Assembly (NCBI RefSeq): GCF_001293775.1
Contig: NZ_LGLN01000013.1
Coordinates: 212,400-276,399, forward strand
From: Pseudomonas syringae pv. cilantro
GTDB taxonomy: Bacteria > Pseudomonadota > Gammaproteobacteria > Pseudomonadales > Pseudomonadaceae
Direction: 5' to 3'
Length of the DNA: 64,000 nt
Shown here: piece after piece, positions 38,813-48,225 of the stretch
Layout: the number at the start of each line of letters is the position of its first letter
Position numbering within the stretch: position 1 is the first letter of the stretch
Program-made: the position numbers and the translations under genes
The notes under the pieces: model-generated
What the model was told of the DNA's origin: nothing
Seen by the model: the letters and a program-made list of their open reading frames with translations, nothing else
Database searches by the model: none

Positions 38813-39907
38813 ATGTCCGCTATTACTGCTGAACGTCCCACCTCCGATGACCTTGCCACCCTTGCCCAGTCGATCAAGGCGTGGGGGCGTGAACTGGGCT
38901 TTCAGGAAGTCGGGATCAGCGGTCTGGACCTGGCAGAGCACGAGCAGCACCTGCAACGCTGGCTCGACTCGGGTTATCACGGCGAAATGGACTATATGGC
39001 AGCCCATGGCAGCAAACGTTCCCACCCGGATGAGCTGGTGCCGGGAACACTGCGCGTGGTGTCACTGCGCATGGATTATCTGCCGGGCGACAGCGAAATG
39101 GCCCAGCGCCTGACGGAATCGGAAAAAGCCTACGTATCACGCTACGCTCTGGGCCGCGATTACCACAAGCTGATCCGCAAGCGTCTCCAGCAACTGGCCG
39201 AGCGCATTCAGCAGGCCATCGGCCCGTTTGGTTTTCGTGCCTTTGTCGACAGCGCCCCTGTGCTGGAAAAGGCCATCGCTGAACAAGCCGGGCTGGGCTG
39301 GATCGGCAAGAACACGCTGGTGCTCAATCGCAAGGCAGGGAGTTTCTTTTTTCTGGGCGAGCTGTTTGTCGATATTCCGCTGCCGGTGGATGCGCCCCAA
39401 GCGACGGAACACTGCGGACGCTGCACAGCTTGTCTGGACATCTGCCCGACTGCGGCGTTTGTCGGGCCTTATGTGCTGGACGCACGACGCTGTATTTCCT
39501 ACCTGACCATCGAGCTGAAGACAGCGATTCCCGAAGAACTGCGGCCATTGATCGGTAATCGGGTATTTGGCTGTGACGATTGCCAGATCGTCTGCCCATG
39601 GAACCGCTTCGCCCGCCCGACTGACCAGCGTGATTTCCAGCCGCGTCACAATCTGGACAATGCCGGGCTGGCCGAGCTGTTTTTATGGGATGAAGAGAAA
39701 TTCCTTGGCAACACCGAAGGCTCACCCCTGCGCCGCGCCGGGTACGAACGCTGGCTACGCAACCTGGCCGTCGGCCTCGGCAATGCGCCCTCCACTATTC
39801 CGGTGATCGAGGCCCTGCGCGCACGGCGTGCCTACCCGTCGGAACTGGTCAGAGAGCATGTGGAATGGGCGCTGCAGCGGCATGGCGTGGCAGACGCAGA
39901 GCGCTGA
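38813..39907 (+). CDS. queG: Epoxyqueuosine reductase QueG
   Basis: Iron-sulfur, cobalamin-dependent enzyme that makes queuosine in tRNA from epoxyqueuosine. The 364 residues hold two 4Fe-4S motif sets: CGRCTACLDICP and, further on, CDDCQIVCPWN, with the lone Cys in RRCISYL between. A C-terminal HEAT-like helical stretch follows (RRAGYERWLRNLAVGLGN). The frame also opens at 38729 and 38756, overlapping nnr; a TATAC-like -10 element near 38778 and the usual family start favour 38813, although no strong Shine-Dalgarno is seen. Confidence 0.95.
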   Translation: MSAITAERPTSDDLATLAQSIKAWGRELGFQEVGISGLDLAEHEQHLQRWLDSGYHGEMDYMAAHGSKRSHPDELVPGTLRVVSLRMDYLPGDSEMAQRLTESEKAYVSRYALGRDYHKLIRKRLQQLAERIQQAIGPFGFRAFVDSAPVLEKAIAEQAGLGWIGKNTLVLNRKAGSFFFLGELFVDIPLPVDAPQATEHCGRCTACLDICPTAAFVGPYVLDARRCISYLTIELKTAIPEELRPLIGNRVFGCDDCQIVCPWNRFARPTDQRDFQPRHNLDNAGLAELFLWDEEKFLGNTEGSPLRRAGYERWLRNLAVGLGNAPSTIPVIEALRARRAYPSELVREHVEWALQRHGVADAER

Positions 39908-39924
39908 CGCGTCTCAGCCGACCG

Positions 39925-39991
39925 GCGACGCTTCGCTTGTCCGCAAGCTGCCGATTGTGGGAGCGGACCGGGCGACGCTTCGCTTGTCCGC
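39925..39991. repeat. Direct repeat of 20 bases after queG
   Basis: The 20-base unit GCGACGCTTCGCTTGTCCGC occurs at 39925-39944 and 39972-39991, 47 bases apart, with the surrounding CCG context partly shared. Such GC-rich units between convergent genes are typical of REP-like intergenic repeats in pseudomonads. Confidence 0.7.
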
Positions 39992-40025
39992 GAACTGCCA
40001 GGAACCGGCAGCAAAACGCCCCCTT

Positions 40026-40637
40026 TCAAGGCTCGTCTTTATAGACAAACTTGGGCATTTCCCAGCGGAAACGAATCGCCAGCAGGCGCAGCAGCAGGCC
40101 GCCGAACAGGGTGATCAGCACCGCCTGCTCGTTGGGCAATTGCAGGTACTGGCAGAGCAGAAAACACCATGCGGCCAGAAATGACACGCTGGCGTACAGC
40201 TCGCGGCGGAAGATCAGCGGGATGTCGTTGCAGAAGATGTCGCGCAGGATGCCACCGAACACACCCGTGATGACGCCGCAGACTGACGCGATCAGTAGAC
40301 CGTGTCCGGCCTCCAGCGCGGTCATGCAGCCGATCAGGGTAAAGGCCACCAGCCCCAGTGCGTCGAGCACCAGGAACAGTGAGCGCAGATGACGCATCAG
40401 TGGCGCGATGAAGATCGTCACCAAGGCCGCCACACTGGTCAGGACCAGGTATTCCGGATGCTTGACCCAGGTCAGCGGGTAATGACCGATCAGCACGTCG
40501 CGCACCGAGCCGCCACCCAGCGCAGTCACGCAGGCGATCAGCACCACGCCGAACCAGTCCATCCCGCGTCGCCCTGCCGACAGCGCGCCGGTCATGGCTT
40601 CAGCGGTGATGGCGATCAGATAAAGCATCAGCAACAT
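40026..40637 (-). CDS. TRIC/YicG family membrane protein (UPF0126)
   Basis: Small inner-membrane protein of 203 residues with two repeats of the UPF0126 domain and six to seven membrane segments. The signature blocks GGGSVRDVLIGHYPLTW and TGVFGGILRDIFCNDIPLIF, one in each half, carry the conserved Gly-Gly-x-x-Arg-Asp pattern. Related prokaryotic TRIC proteins form trimeric cation channels; a glycine transport role has also been proposed for some. No operon partner is evident: it is convergent with queG and precedes orn on the opposite side of a 106-base gap. Confidence 0.9.
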   Translation of the reverse strand: MLLMLYLIAITAEAMTGALSAGRRGMDWFGVVLIACVTALGGGSVRDVLIGHYPLTWVKHPEYLVLTSVAALVTIFIAPLMRHLRSLFLVLDALGLVAFTLIGCMTALEAGHGLLIASVCGVITGVFGGILRDIFCNDIPLIFRRELYASVSFLAAWCFLLCQYLQLPNEQAVLITLFGGLLLRLLAIRFRWEMPKFVYKDEP

Positions 40638-40743
40638 GGCGGCGACTCTGCGACAAAGGCGCGCAGTCTAACCAGCAGACCTGCGCACTGAAAGAGTGCA
40701 AAAAAGATTATTCACCGCACATCAAGCTTCTGCTCTCAAGCGA

Positions 40744-41280
40744 TCACACCTTGATGAAATGCTCGCGATAAAAACGCAGCTCGGCAATCGACTCACGAAT
40801 GTCATCCAGCGCCAGGTGCGTGCTGCCTTTCCTGAACTTGAGCTCGGGAGACCAGCGAGCCGCCAGTTCCTTGAGGGTCGAGACATCCAGATTGCGATAG
40901 TGAAAGTAGTTTTCCAGAGTCGGCATGTGGCGATACAGAAAGCGACGATCCTGGCAGATGCTGTTGCCGCAGATCGGCGAACTGCGCTCGGGCACCCACA
41001 GTTTGATGAACTCAAGGGTCTGCGCCTCGGCTTCGGCCATGCTGATGGTGCTTTCGCGCACGCGCTGGGTCAGGCCCGAGCCGCCATGCTGGCGAGTGTT
41101 CCACTCGTCCATTTTCGCCAGCGTCTCGTCGCTCTGGTGCACCGCGATCACCGGCCCTTCGGCCAGCGTGTTCAGCTCACTATCGGTGATGATCGTGGCC
41201 ATTTCGATGATGACATCGGTATCAGGGTCCAGACCGGTCATTTCCAGATCGATCCAGATCAGGTTCTGCTTGTTCTGCAT
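40744..41280 (-). CDS. orn: Oligoribonuclease
   Basis: DEDDh 3'-5' exonuclease that degrades the shortest RNAs, including pGpG from cyclic di-GMP breakdown in Pseudomonas. The 178 residues contain [14 protein letters not shown] (first Asp and Glu), [12 protein letters not shown] and [11 protein letters not shown] (His and Asp). The ATG at 41280 gives MQNKQNLIW; 22 in-frame codons upstream are not needed. Divergent from rsgA, 108 bases away. Confidence 0.97.
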   Translation of the reverse strand: MQNKQNLIWIDLEMTGLDPDTDVIIEMATIITDSELNTLAEGPVIAVHQSDETLAKMDEWNTRQHGGSGLTQRVRESTISMAEAEAQTLEFIKLWVPERSSPICGNSICQDRRFLYRHMPTLENYFHYRNLDVSTLKELAARWSPELKFRKGSTHLALDDIRESIAELRFYREHFIKV

Positions 41281-41388
41281 GTGTCGACTCCTCAGCGTAG
41301 GCGCGCAGTTTAGCTCACCCTGCCGTGGTAGACTCCTGCCGATCAAACGTACTGCTTAATTCATCGGTTACATCACATCGGAACACCC

Positions 41389-42420
41389 ATGGCCAAACGC
41401 CAACTCAATCGTCGTCAGAACTGGCGCATCGAAAAAATTCAGGGCGAGCGCGCTGCCCGTGCGGCAAAACGCGAGTCCGTAACACTCGAAACACTGGAAG
41501 GCGGCGACCTCGGCCCCGAACAAACCGGCCTGGTGATCGCGCACTTCGGCGTACAGGTCGAAGTCGAGGCCCAGGAAGGCGAAGACATCGGCAAGGTATT
41601 TCGCTGCCACCTGCGTGCCAACCTGCCCGTGCTGGTGACTGGCGACCGGGTTGTGTGGCGTGCAGGCAATCAGGGCATCGGTGTGATCGTCGCGCAATTG
41701 CCGCGTACCACCGAACTGCGCCGCCCGGACTCCCGCGGCCAGCTCAAGCCTGTCGCGGCCAACGTCGACCTGATCGTGATTGTCTTTGCACCGATGCCCG
41801 AGCCGCACGCCAACCTCATCGACCGTTATCTGGTCGCTGCCGAGCATGCCGGGATTCATCCACTGCTGCTGCTCAACAAAGCTGACCTGATCGACGAGCA
41901 GAACGCCCCCGCGCTGAATGCGCTGCTGGCGGTCTATCGCACCCTGGGTTATCCGGTACTGGAAGTGTCTGCGCATCACGGCGACGGCATGCAGAAGCTG
42001 CAAAGCCAGCTCGACGGCCACATCAGCGTGTTCGTCGGTCAGTCCGGTGTCGGCAAATCCTCGCTGGTCAACAGCCTGTTGCCGGAAACCGACACCCGTG
42101 TCGGCCCGCTGTCCGAAGTCTCGGGCCAGGGTACGCACACCACGACCACCGCGCGCCTGTTCCACTTCCCGCGTGGCGGCGATCTGATCGACTCACCGGG
42201 TATTCGTGAGTTCGGTCTGGGCCATGTCAGCCGTGCCGATGTAGAGGCCGGCTTCATCGAGTTCAACGACTTGATCGGCACCTGCCGTTTCCGCGACTGC
42301 AAGCATGACCGCGAGCCGGGCTGCGCCTTGCTCAAGGGCCTGGAAGACGGTCGCGTGCAACAGCAGCGCATGAACAGCTATCGCTCGATCATTGCCAGCC
42401 TGCCGCAGGAAAACTACTGA
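41389..42420 (+). CDS. rsgA: Ribosome small subunit-dependent GTPase RsgA
   Basis: GTPase that helps late 30S maturation. The 343 residues hold an N-terminal OB fold, a circularly permuted G domain in the order NKAD (G4), [12 protein letters not shown] (G1), and [10 protein letters not shown] (G3), and a C-terminal zinc site built from [14 protein letters not shown]. The basic N-terminus ([13 protein letters not shown]) is usual. It ends at a strong bidirectional terminator shared with motB. Confidence 0.97.
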   Translation: MAKRQLNRRQNWRIEKIQGERAARAAKRESVTLETLEGGDLGPEQTGLVIAHFGVQVEVEAQEGEDIGKVFRCHLRANLPVLVTGDRVVWRAGNQGIGVIVAQLPRTTELRRPDSRGQLKPVAANVDLIVIVFAPMPEPHANLIDRYLVAAEHAGIHPLLLLNKADLIDEQNAPALNALLAVYRTLGYPVLEVSAHHGDGMQKLQSQLDGHISVFVGQSGVGKSSLVNSLLPETDTRVGPLSEVSGQGTHTTTTARLFHFPRGGDLIDSPGIREFGLGHVSRADVEAGFIEFNDLIGTCRFRDCKHDREPGCALLKGLEDGRVQQQRMNSYRSIIASLPQENY

Positions 42421-42445
42421 GCGCCGCAGACTGAAAGCCAGACAC

Positions 42446-42475
42446 AAAAACGCCGCGATGATCGCGGCGTTTTTG
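42446..42475. terminator. Bidirectional terminator between rsgA and motB
   Basis: Stem CGCCGCGA/TCGCGGCG with a TGA loop, A5 on the left and T5 on the right. It serves both convergent genes. Confidence 0.92.
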
Positions 42476-42488
42476 TATCTGTTGCGGC

Positions 42489-43514
42489 TTAGTTCTGGGC
42501 AGGCTCGACGCGCAACTTGCCGTCGTCGAAGATGTTCAGCTTTTGCCGGATCTCGTGCGGCTGGGCATAGGCCTGCGGATCGGGCGGCGTCGTGGACGAA
42601 GCACCCGGAGCAGCGGGCGCCGCAGGTGCTGCCGGAGCAGGCTTGGTTGCAGGCGCGCCGCCGGAGTTCTGATCACCTTCGATGCGTTGCTGAGCCTTTT
42701 TGGTCAGCACAACGATGTCGATACGGCGGTTGACCGGATTGGTCGGGCTCTCATGGTCATACAGCGCCGACGAGGCATAACCCACCACCCTGGCCACCTG
42801 CGAATCCGGATACGTCCCGGCAACCAGCGCGCGGCGTGCGGCATTGGCGCGGTTGGCCGACAGCTCCCAATTGCCGAACCCGCCACTGCCCACAAAAGGC
42901 GTCGCATCGGTGTGGCCGCTGATACTGATCTTGTTCGGCACGCTTTTGATGGTGTCAGCCAGCGCCAGCAGAATGTCTTCGAAGTACGGTTTGAGACGCG
43001 CGCTGCCCGAGTCGAACATCGGCCGGTTTTCGGCATCCATGATCTGGATACGCAAGCCGTCCTGAGTGATCTCGAACAGAATCTGGTCTTTGAATTTCTG
43101 CAGTTGCGGGTTTTCCTCGACCTTGTTCTGCAGCTCCTGCAACAGCATCTCGAGACGTTCCTGCTCGACCGCTTCGGCCTTGGTCTCCGAGGTTTCTGCC
43201 TCGAGGGGCACGGTATCAGGCGAAGGCGTGGTCTTGACCTCGGGGTTCAGGGTCTGATTCGGCGACATCTCCGGCGAACCGCCCAGATCGATCACATACG
43301 GCGAGCCGCTGTCCGAAAAACCGACCGGGTCCTTGAAGTAACCGGCCACCGCGAGCAATTGCTCGGGCGTGGCGGACGACAGCAACCACAGCACAAGAAA
43401 GAACGCCATCATCGCAGTGGCAAAGTCGGCGAAGGCGATTTTCCAAGCGCCGCCGTGGTGCCCGCCACCGAAGCGCTTTACGCGCTTGATGATAATCGGC
43501 TGATTATTTTCCAT
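42489..43514 (-). CDS. motB: Flagellar motor stator protein MotB
   Basis: Stator subunit that anchors MotA to peptidoglycan and conducts ions for flagellar rotation. The 341 residues have a single membrane segment with the essential Asp in FADFATAMMAFFLVLWL (residue 30 region), a plug/linker, and an OmpA-like peptidoglycan-binding domain (SISGHTDATPFVG and NRRIDIVV). The tail is long and Ala/Pro-rich. It follows motA after three bases. Confidence 0.97.
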   Translation of the reverse strand: MENNQPIIIKRVKRFGGGHHGGAWKIAFADFATAMMAFFLVLWLLSSATPEQLLAVAGYFKDPVGFSDSGSPYVIDLGGSPEMSPNQTLNPEVKTTPSPDTVPLEAETSETKAEAVEQERLEMLLQELQNKVEENPQLQKFKDQILFEITQDGLRIQIMDAENRPMFDSGSARLKPYFEDILLALADTIKSVPNKISISGHTDATPFVGSGGFGNWELSANRANAARRALVAGTYPDSQVARVVGYASSALYDHESPTNPVNRRIDIVVLTKKAQQRIEGDQNSGGAPATKPAPAAPAAPAAPGASSTTPPDPQAYAQPHEIRQKLNIFDDGKLRVEPAQN

Positions 43515-43517
43515 GAC

Positions 43518-44369
43518 TTAGCGGCCGCGAACCGCTTGCTCCAGCTCACTGAAGCTGGGGCGATGCAACGGATACAGAACCTTGCGGCCGAACTCGACGG
43601 CCAGCGAAGGCGGCATGCCCGAGGCGGACGCTACCAGCGATGCCTTAATGCTTTCATACACGTTCATTTCTTCCTTGGCATCGTGTGCAAGGCAGGTGGC
43701 CAATGGGCCGAAGAAGCCATAGGCTGCAATGATGCCCAAAAAGGTACCCACCAGTGCCGCACCTACGTGCATGCCGATAGCCGCCTTGTCTCCCGAGCCC
43801 AGGGAAGCCATGGTCACCACAATACCCAGTACTGCCGCAACGATGCCGAAACCGGGCAGGCCGTCAGAGACACTCGATACAGCATGGGAAGGGTGTTCGA
43901 GCTCTTCCTTCATGCTAAGCAATTCCATATCGAACAGGCCTTCCAGCTCATGGGGAGCCATGTTGCCGGACGACATGATGCGCAGGTAATCGCAGATGTA
44001 CGCCGTCATACGTTCATCTTTCAAGATGCCAGGATATTTGGCAAAAATCGGACTTGAGGCTGCGTCTTCGATATCCCCTTCAATCGCCATCATGCCTTCA
44101 CGGCGGCTCTTGTTGAGGATCTCGTACACCAGCCCCAGCACTTCGAGGTAATAGGCGTGCGTAAAGCGGCTGCTAAACATCTTCAGCGACTTTTTGATCA
44201 CGTGCATCGTCATGTAGCCAGGGTTGGCCTGGAGGAACGCGCCCAGTGCAGCACCGCCAATGATCAAGACTTCGTAGGGCTGGAACAGCGCCATGAGCTT
44301 GCCATGGGACAGCACATATCCGCCGAGGACACTCGCGAAAACGACAATGATGCCGATAATTTTAGCCAT
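43518..44369 (-). CDS. motA: Flagellar motor stator protein MotA
   Basis: Inner-membrane stator subunit that turns the flagellar rotor using the ion gradient. The 283 residues have four membrane segments: MAKIIGIIVVFASVLGGYVLSHG at the start, a second soon after, and two near residues 165-230 (PGFGIVAAVLGIVVTMASLG). The large cytoplasmic loop carries the charged residues that touch FliG. First gene of motAB; 207 bases divide it from the divergent HDOD gene. Confidence 0.97.
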   Translation of the reverse strand: MAKIIGIIVVFASVLGGYVLSHGKLMALFQPYEVLIIGGAALGAFLQANPGYMTMHVIKKSLKMFSSRFTHAYYLEVLGLVYEILNKSRREGMMAIEGDIEDAASSPIFAKYPGILKDERMTAYICDYLRIMSSGNMAPHELEGLFDMELLSMKEELEHPSHAVSSVSDGLPGFGIVAAVLGIVVTMASLGSGDKAAIGMHVGAALVGTFLGIIAAYGFFGPLATCLAHDAKEEMNVYESIKASLVASASGMPPSLAVEFGRKVLYPLHRPSFSELEQAVRGR

Positions 44370-44576
44370 AAGAAAAAATACTTTGCTGAGTCGGGTTCAG
44401 GGACAGTCCGGAAGTTCTTGAATCTCTTCTTCTCCTTATCGGCCTAACTGGGCCAGACTATAGCCGGTTCTTGTGAAAAACCGTTTTGCTCTGTCAATCG
44501 AAGGGTGAAAATGGCCGGGCCGCCCTGCACACTGGCAGTCCTCCCGCCCAGATAAATCAGTCGAACAGGCCACCCA

Positions 44577-46112
44577 ATGCCAACACCACGCGCTGCACAT
44601 CACCTTGTTCCAACGACGCTTGATGCCTGGGTCAAACAACTTGACGGTATCGCGTTGCCGGTTCCTGCCGCCAATCATGCACACGTTCGTTCAGCACTCA
44701 ACGACAGCCGCCGTTCGTTGCGTGAAATCGCCGAAATGATGCAGGAAAGCCCTGCACTGGTGCTAAGTGTGATGCGCGAAGCCAATCATCACACCCACGG
44801 GATGACCGAACAGGCCGAAAGCCTCGAGATCGCGATCAATCGCCTGGGGCTGGCGCGCACCGAAACCTTGCTGGGCCGTCTGCCAGCCAAGCCACCCGAA
44901 GAGATTCCTGCGGCCTATCGCCAGCTGATTCTGGTCAGCCAGCACGCCACGCAACAGGCCAACGGGCTGTTTGCCAGCCGTCTGGCGCGGCTCTGGCAAG
45001 ACATTCACCTGGGCAGCCTGCTGTTTCTCGCGCCGCTCTGGCCAATGGCACTGGCTTATCCAAAATTGCTGGAAGAGCTGGAGTTGCGCGTTATCCACAA
45101 GGGGCACTCCAGCGACGCGGTGGAAAAAGAGCTGTTTGGCGTCAACCTGCTGGATTTGTGCCTGGAGCTTGCCGAATTCTGGCGCCTGCCGGTCTGGGTC
45201 ACCCGTGGCTACAGGCTGCTGATCAATGAGCGACGCGAGCTGGCCAAGGCGCTGCGCATCGCACGCGAAGACCGCAGCCCGCTCGAACAGCAACAGCTGA
45301 TGGACGCTGACCCCAATCTGCGCCGCTGGCTGAATCAGCCTGCCAATACCGTGCTGCTGGGCAACGGCCTTGCGCTGGCGGCTCAACAGGCCTGGAACAG
45401 TCCGCACTGTCTGCGCTGGGAACGTCTTATCAGCCTTTATCTGCAACAGCCGCTCGATGACGTGCAGCAACAGGCGCACCAGAACGCCGCCAGCAGTGCA
45501 CGCGCTCACGCAGAAAGCGATTTGTGGCACCCGGCCGAATCGCTGATCTGGCCGTGGGATGCGCGCCGCGTCCGACGCGATAATGAGGCCGCACCACCGC
45601 CATCGGCCGACGCCCTGCAATTGTGGCGCAAGCAGTGCGCCGAACTGTTGCAGGAGCCAAGCCCGTTCATCAACGCCATGCACCTCACCACCTCCGCTCG
45701 CGATGCGTTCATGGCGTGCGGCATGGAACGGGTCCTGCTGTTGATGCTGGACAAGACCTCATCGGTGTTGCGGGTCAATCAGCTGGCCGGCCTGCCTCTG
45801 GACGCCGCCACGTTGCAGCTGTTCGTCAAGGAAAGCACGGTGCTGCAACGCCTGCTGACCCAGCCGACCCAGCTGCGCATGACGCCCGCCAACAACGCAC
45901 AGTTTGTCGCCTTGCTGCCCGCGCCGCTCAAGACACTGTTCAGCGGCCAGCACTGGCTGATCCGCTCGCTGAGCAACAACGGCAAGGTCATGCTGCTGGT
46001 GGTCGCTGACCAGGGCGGCGGTGTCTTGTCGGAAATTTCCGTTCAGGCGTTCGGAAAAACCGCGCAATGCATTGAACGGGCACTTGGCATCTTTAGTCAT
46101 CGCAAAGCGTGA
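44577..46112 (+). CDS. HDOD domain protein
   Basis: Protein of 511 residues with an N-terminal HDOD domain (about residues 10-250), recognised from the LPVPAANHAHVRSALND start, the LREIAEMMQESPALVLSVMREAN block and the helical region with LELAEFWRLPVWVTRGY. HDOD proteins resemble HD phosphohydrolases without the metal ligands and usually act in signalling. The C-terminal 130 residues may form a GAF-like fold, a weak guess. It is plus-strand, 45 bases before the rhodanese-Psd gene, so the two may share a transcript. Confidence 0.85.
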   Translation: MPTPRAAHHLVPTTLDAWVKQLDGIALPVPAANHAHVRSALNDSRRSLREIAEMMQESPALVLSVMREANHHTHGMTEQAESLEIAINRLGLARTETLLGRLPAKPPEEIPAAYRQLILVSQHATQQANGLFASRLARLWQDIHLGSLLFLAPLWPMALAYPKLLEELELRVIHKGHSSDAVEKELFGVNLLDLCLELAEFWRLPVWVTRGYRLLINERRELAKALRIAREDRSPLEQQQLMDADPNLRRWLNQPANTVLLGNGLALAAQQAWNSPHCLRWERLISLYLQQPLDDVQQQAHQNAASSARAHAESDLWHPAESLIWPWDARRVRRDNEAAPPPSADALQLWRKQCAELLQEPSPFINAMHLTTSARDAFMACGMERVLLLMLDKTSSVLRVNQLAGLPLDAATLQLFVKESTVLQRLLTQPTQLRMTPANNAQFVALLPAPLKTLFSGQHWLIRSLSNNGKVMLLVVADQGGGVLSEISVQAFGKTAQCIERALGIFSHRKA

Positions 46113-46157
46113 GGCCTGGCGTACAATTCGCCTCTTTCTTTCCACCGGAGGCTGCAA

Positions 46158-47978
46158 ATGTCCGAATTCACTGGCTTGTCGCTGGTCATCGAACCCAACG
46201 ATCTGCTTCAGCGCCTTGATGCTCCTGAACTGATCCTCGTGGATCTGACCAGCAGCGCTCGCTACGAAGCCGGGCACATTCGCGGCGCCCGCTTTGTCGA
46301 CCCGAAACGCACGCAACTGGGCAAACCACCGGCGCCCGGCCTGCTGCCGGATCATGCTGGCCTTGAGCAACTGTTCGGCGAGCTGGGCCACAATCCCGAT
46401 GCGGTCTACGTTGTTTACGACGATGAAGGCGGCGGCTGGGCCGGGCGTTTCATCTGGCTGCTGGATGTCATTGGCCACACCCGCTACCACTATCTGGACG
46501 GTGGCTTGCTGGCCTGGGAAGCAGAATCGCTGCCGCTGAGCACCGACGCTCCGCCGGTTGCAGGCGGCCCGGTAGCGTTGACGCTGCACGAAGAACCGAC
46601 CGCCACCCATGAATACCTGCAAAGCCGTCTGGGCGCAGCCGACCTGGCGATCTGGGACGCGCGCGGCCCGACCGAGTACTCGGGCGAAAAAGTGGTGGCG
46701 GCCAAAGGCGGGCATATTCCCGGCGCCGTCAACTTCGAATGGACCGAGGGCATGGACAAGGCGCGCAACCTGCGCATTCGTCAGGACATGCCGCAGATTC
46801 TGCGCGACCTGGGCATCACCCCCGAAAAGGAAGTGATCACCCATTGCCAGACCCACCACCGCTCGGGCTTTACCTATCTGGTGGCGAAAGCGTTGGGCTA
46901 TCCACGGGTCAAGGCGTACGCCGGTTCGTGGGGCGAATGGGGCAATCTTCCGGACACCCCGGTGGAAAACCCGGCAGCGTCTGCACTGGCCGTCGAGCCT
47001 GCAGAGCCCGCCCAGCCAGCCCCGTCAGTCGAAGCGGTCGAACCGGTTCGCACCACCGAACCGGGCCGGACGTCGCAGAAATCATTTTCAGGACATTCCT
47101 CTTCAAGGCCATCAATGAAAGACCGTCTGTTTATTCTCAGCCAGTACCTGTTGCCGCACCATTTGCTGTCCCGACTCGCTGGCTGCGTCGCCGAATGCCG
47201 TGTGCGCTGGTTCAAGAATGCCTTTACTGAATGGTTCGCCCGCCGCTATCAGGTGGACATGTCGCAGGCGCTGGTCGAAGACCTGACGTCTTACGAGCAC
47301 TTCAACGCGTTTTTCACCCGCGCCCTGAAACCTGATGCACGCCCGCTCGACATCACGCCCGGCGCGATCCTGTCGCCTGCCGACGGTGCCATCAGCCAGC
47401 TGGGCCCGATCGATCATGGCCGTATCTTCCAGGCCAAAGGTCACAGCTTCAGCGTGCTCGAACTGCTGGGCGGCGATCCGAAGCTTTCTGCGCCATTCAT
47501 GGGTGGCGAGTTCGCGACCGTTTACCTGTCGCCGAAGGACTATCACCGCGTACACATGCCGCTGGCCGGTACACTGCGTGAAATGGTCTACGTGCCGGGT
47601 CGCATCTTTTCGGTCAACCAGACCACCGCTGAAAACGTACCGGAATTGTTTGCCCGTAACGAACGAGTGGTTTGCCTGTTCGACACCGAGCGCGGGCCAA
47701 TGGCCGTGGTGCTGGTCGGCGCGATGATCGTGGCGTCGGTCGAGACGGTCTGGGCCGGACTGGTAACGCCACCCAAGCGTGAACTGAAGACTTTCCGCTA
47801 CGACGAAGCGGCACGTGCGCCGATTCATCTGGAGAAAGGCGCAGAAATGGGCCGCTTCAAGCTGGGTTCCACGGCCATCGTGCTGTTCGGGCCAGACCAG
47901 GTTAAATGGGTCGAGCAGTTGAAAGCCGGCTCCAGCGTGCAAATGGGGCAGGCACTGGCAGTTCCGAAACAAGCCTGA
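46158..47978 (+). CDS. Rhodanese (RhdA-like) fused in frame to phosphatidylserine decarboxylase
   Basis: Single open frame of 606 residues. Residues 1-271 form a tandem rhodanese (thiosulfate sulfurtransferase) with active-site loop CQTHHRSG, as in Azotobacter RhdA. A Pro/Ala/Glu/Ser-rich linker of about 48 residues follows, then residues 320-606 match phosphatidylserine decarboxylase, which makes phosphatidylethanolamine at the inner membrane; the LGST self-cleavage site lies near the C-terminus and yields the pyruvoyl group. In PAO1, from memory, rhdA and psd are separate neighbouring genes. Here no stop lies between them. GGAGGC precedes the ATG. Self-cleavage would release only a short alpha subunit and leave a rhodanese-beta chain. 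Internal initiation at 47115 is also possible. Confidence 0.9.
   Translation: MSEFTGLSLVIEPNDLLQRLDAPELILVDLTSSARYEAGHIRGARFVDPKRTQLGKPPAPGLLPDHAGLEQLFGELGHNPDAVYVVYDDEGGGWAGRFIWLLDVIGHTRYHYLDGGLLAWEAESLPLSTDAPPVAGGPVALTLHEEPTATHEYLQSRLGAADLAIWDARGPTEYSGEKVVAAKGGHIPGAVNFEWTEGMDKARNLRIRQDMPQILRDLGITPEKEVITHCQTHHRSGFTYLVAKALGYPRVKAYAGSWGEWGNLPDTPVENPAASALAVEPAEPAQPAPSVEAVEPVRTTEPGRTSQKSFSGHSSSRPSMKDRLFILSQYLLPHHLLSRLAGCVAECRVRWFKNAFTEWFARRYQVDMSQALVEDLTSYEHFNAFFTRALKPDARPLDITPGAILSPADGAISQLGPIDHGRIFQAKGHSFSVLELLGGDPKLSAPFMGGEFATVYLSPKDYHRVHMPLAGTLREMVYVPGRIFSVNQTTAENVPELFARNERVVCLFDTERGPMAVVLVGAMIVASVETVWAGLVTPPKRELKTFRYDEAARAPIHLEKGAEMGRFKLGSTAIVLFGPDQVKWVEQLKAGSSVQMGQALAVPKQA
47115..47117 (+). 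other. psd: Possible internal start for stand-alone phosphatidylserine decarboxylase
   Basis: ATG in frame at codon 320 of the rhodanese-Psd gene, with AAGG eight bases ahead. Starting here gives a 287-residue protein beginning [16 protein letters not shown], the normal length and N-terminus of bacterial Psd. It may act as the real psd start, alone or beside the fused product. Confidence 0.55.
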
Positions 47979-47997
47979 TGGCTGACGAGGGCTGAAA

Positions 47998-48032
47998 CAC
48001 GGGGGCGCGACCTGAACGGTCGCGCCCCCGTG
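47998..48032. terminator. Perfect 15-base-pair hairpin after psd
   Basis: CACGGGGGCGCGACC and its exact complement flank a 5-base loop TGAAC. It starts 20 bases after the psd stop. No U tract follows, so it may end or stabilise the transcript. Confidence 0.6.
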
Positions 48033-48225
48033 GCATCAAATAGGAGCAGAACTGGCCTAAAGCCACACTTGCTGCGCGACTTCACCGATACTGGTAGAGT
48101 CACTCACTCGGCGCTGTAGGACACTTCGCACATTCGTGGCGTACACTGGACAGTCGCGCGACGTTGCAGTCATCCACTCAATGCCGCCGCCCGTTTCCAG
48201 TGCGTCGTTGGAGTCCATCTTTCAC

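Noticed and set aside
38749..39025. Extended N-terminus of the NAD(P)HX repair enzyme
   Set aside because: It overlaps queG on the other strand, and the ATG at 38749 already gives the normal family start.
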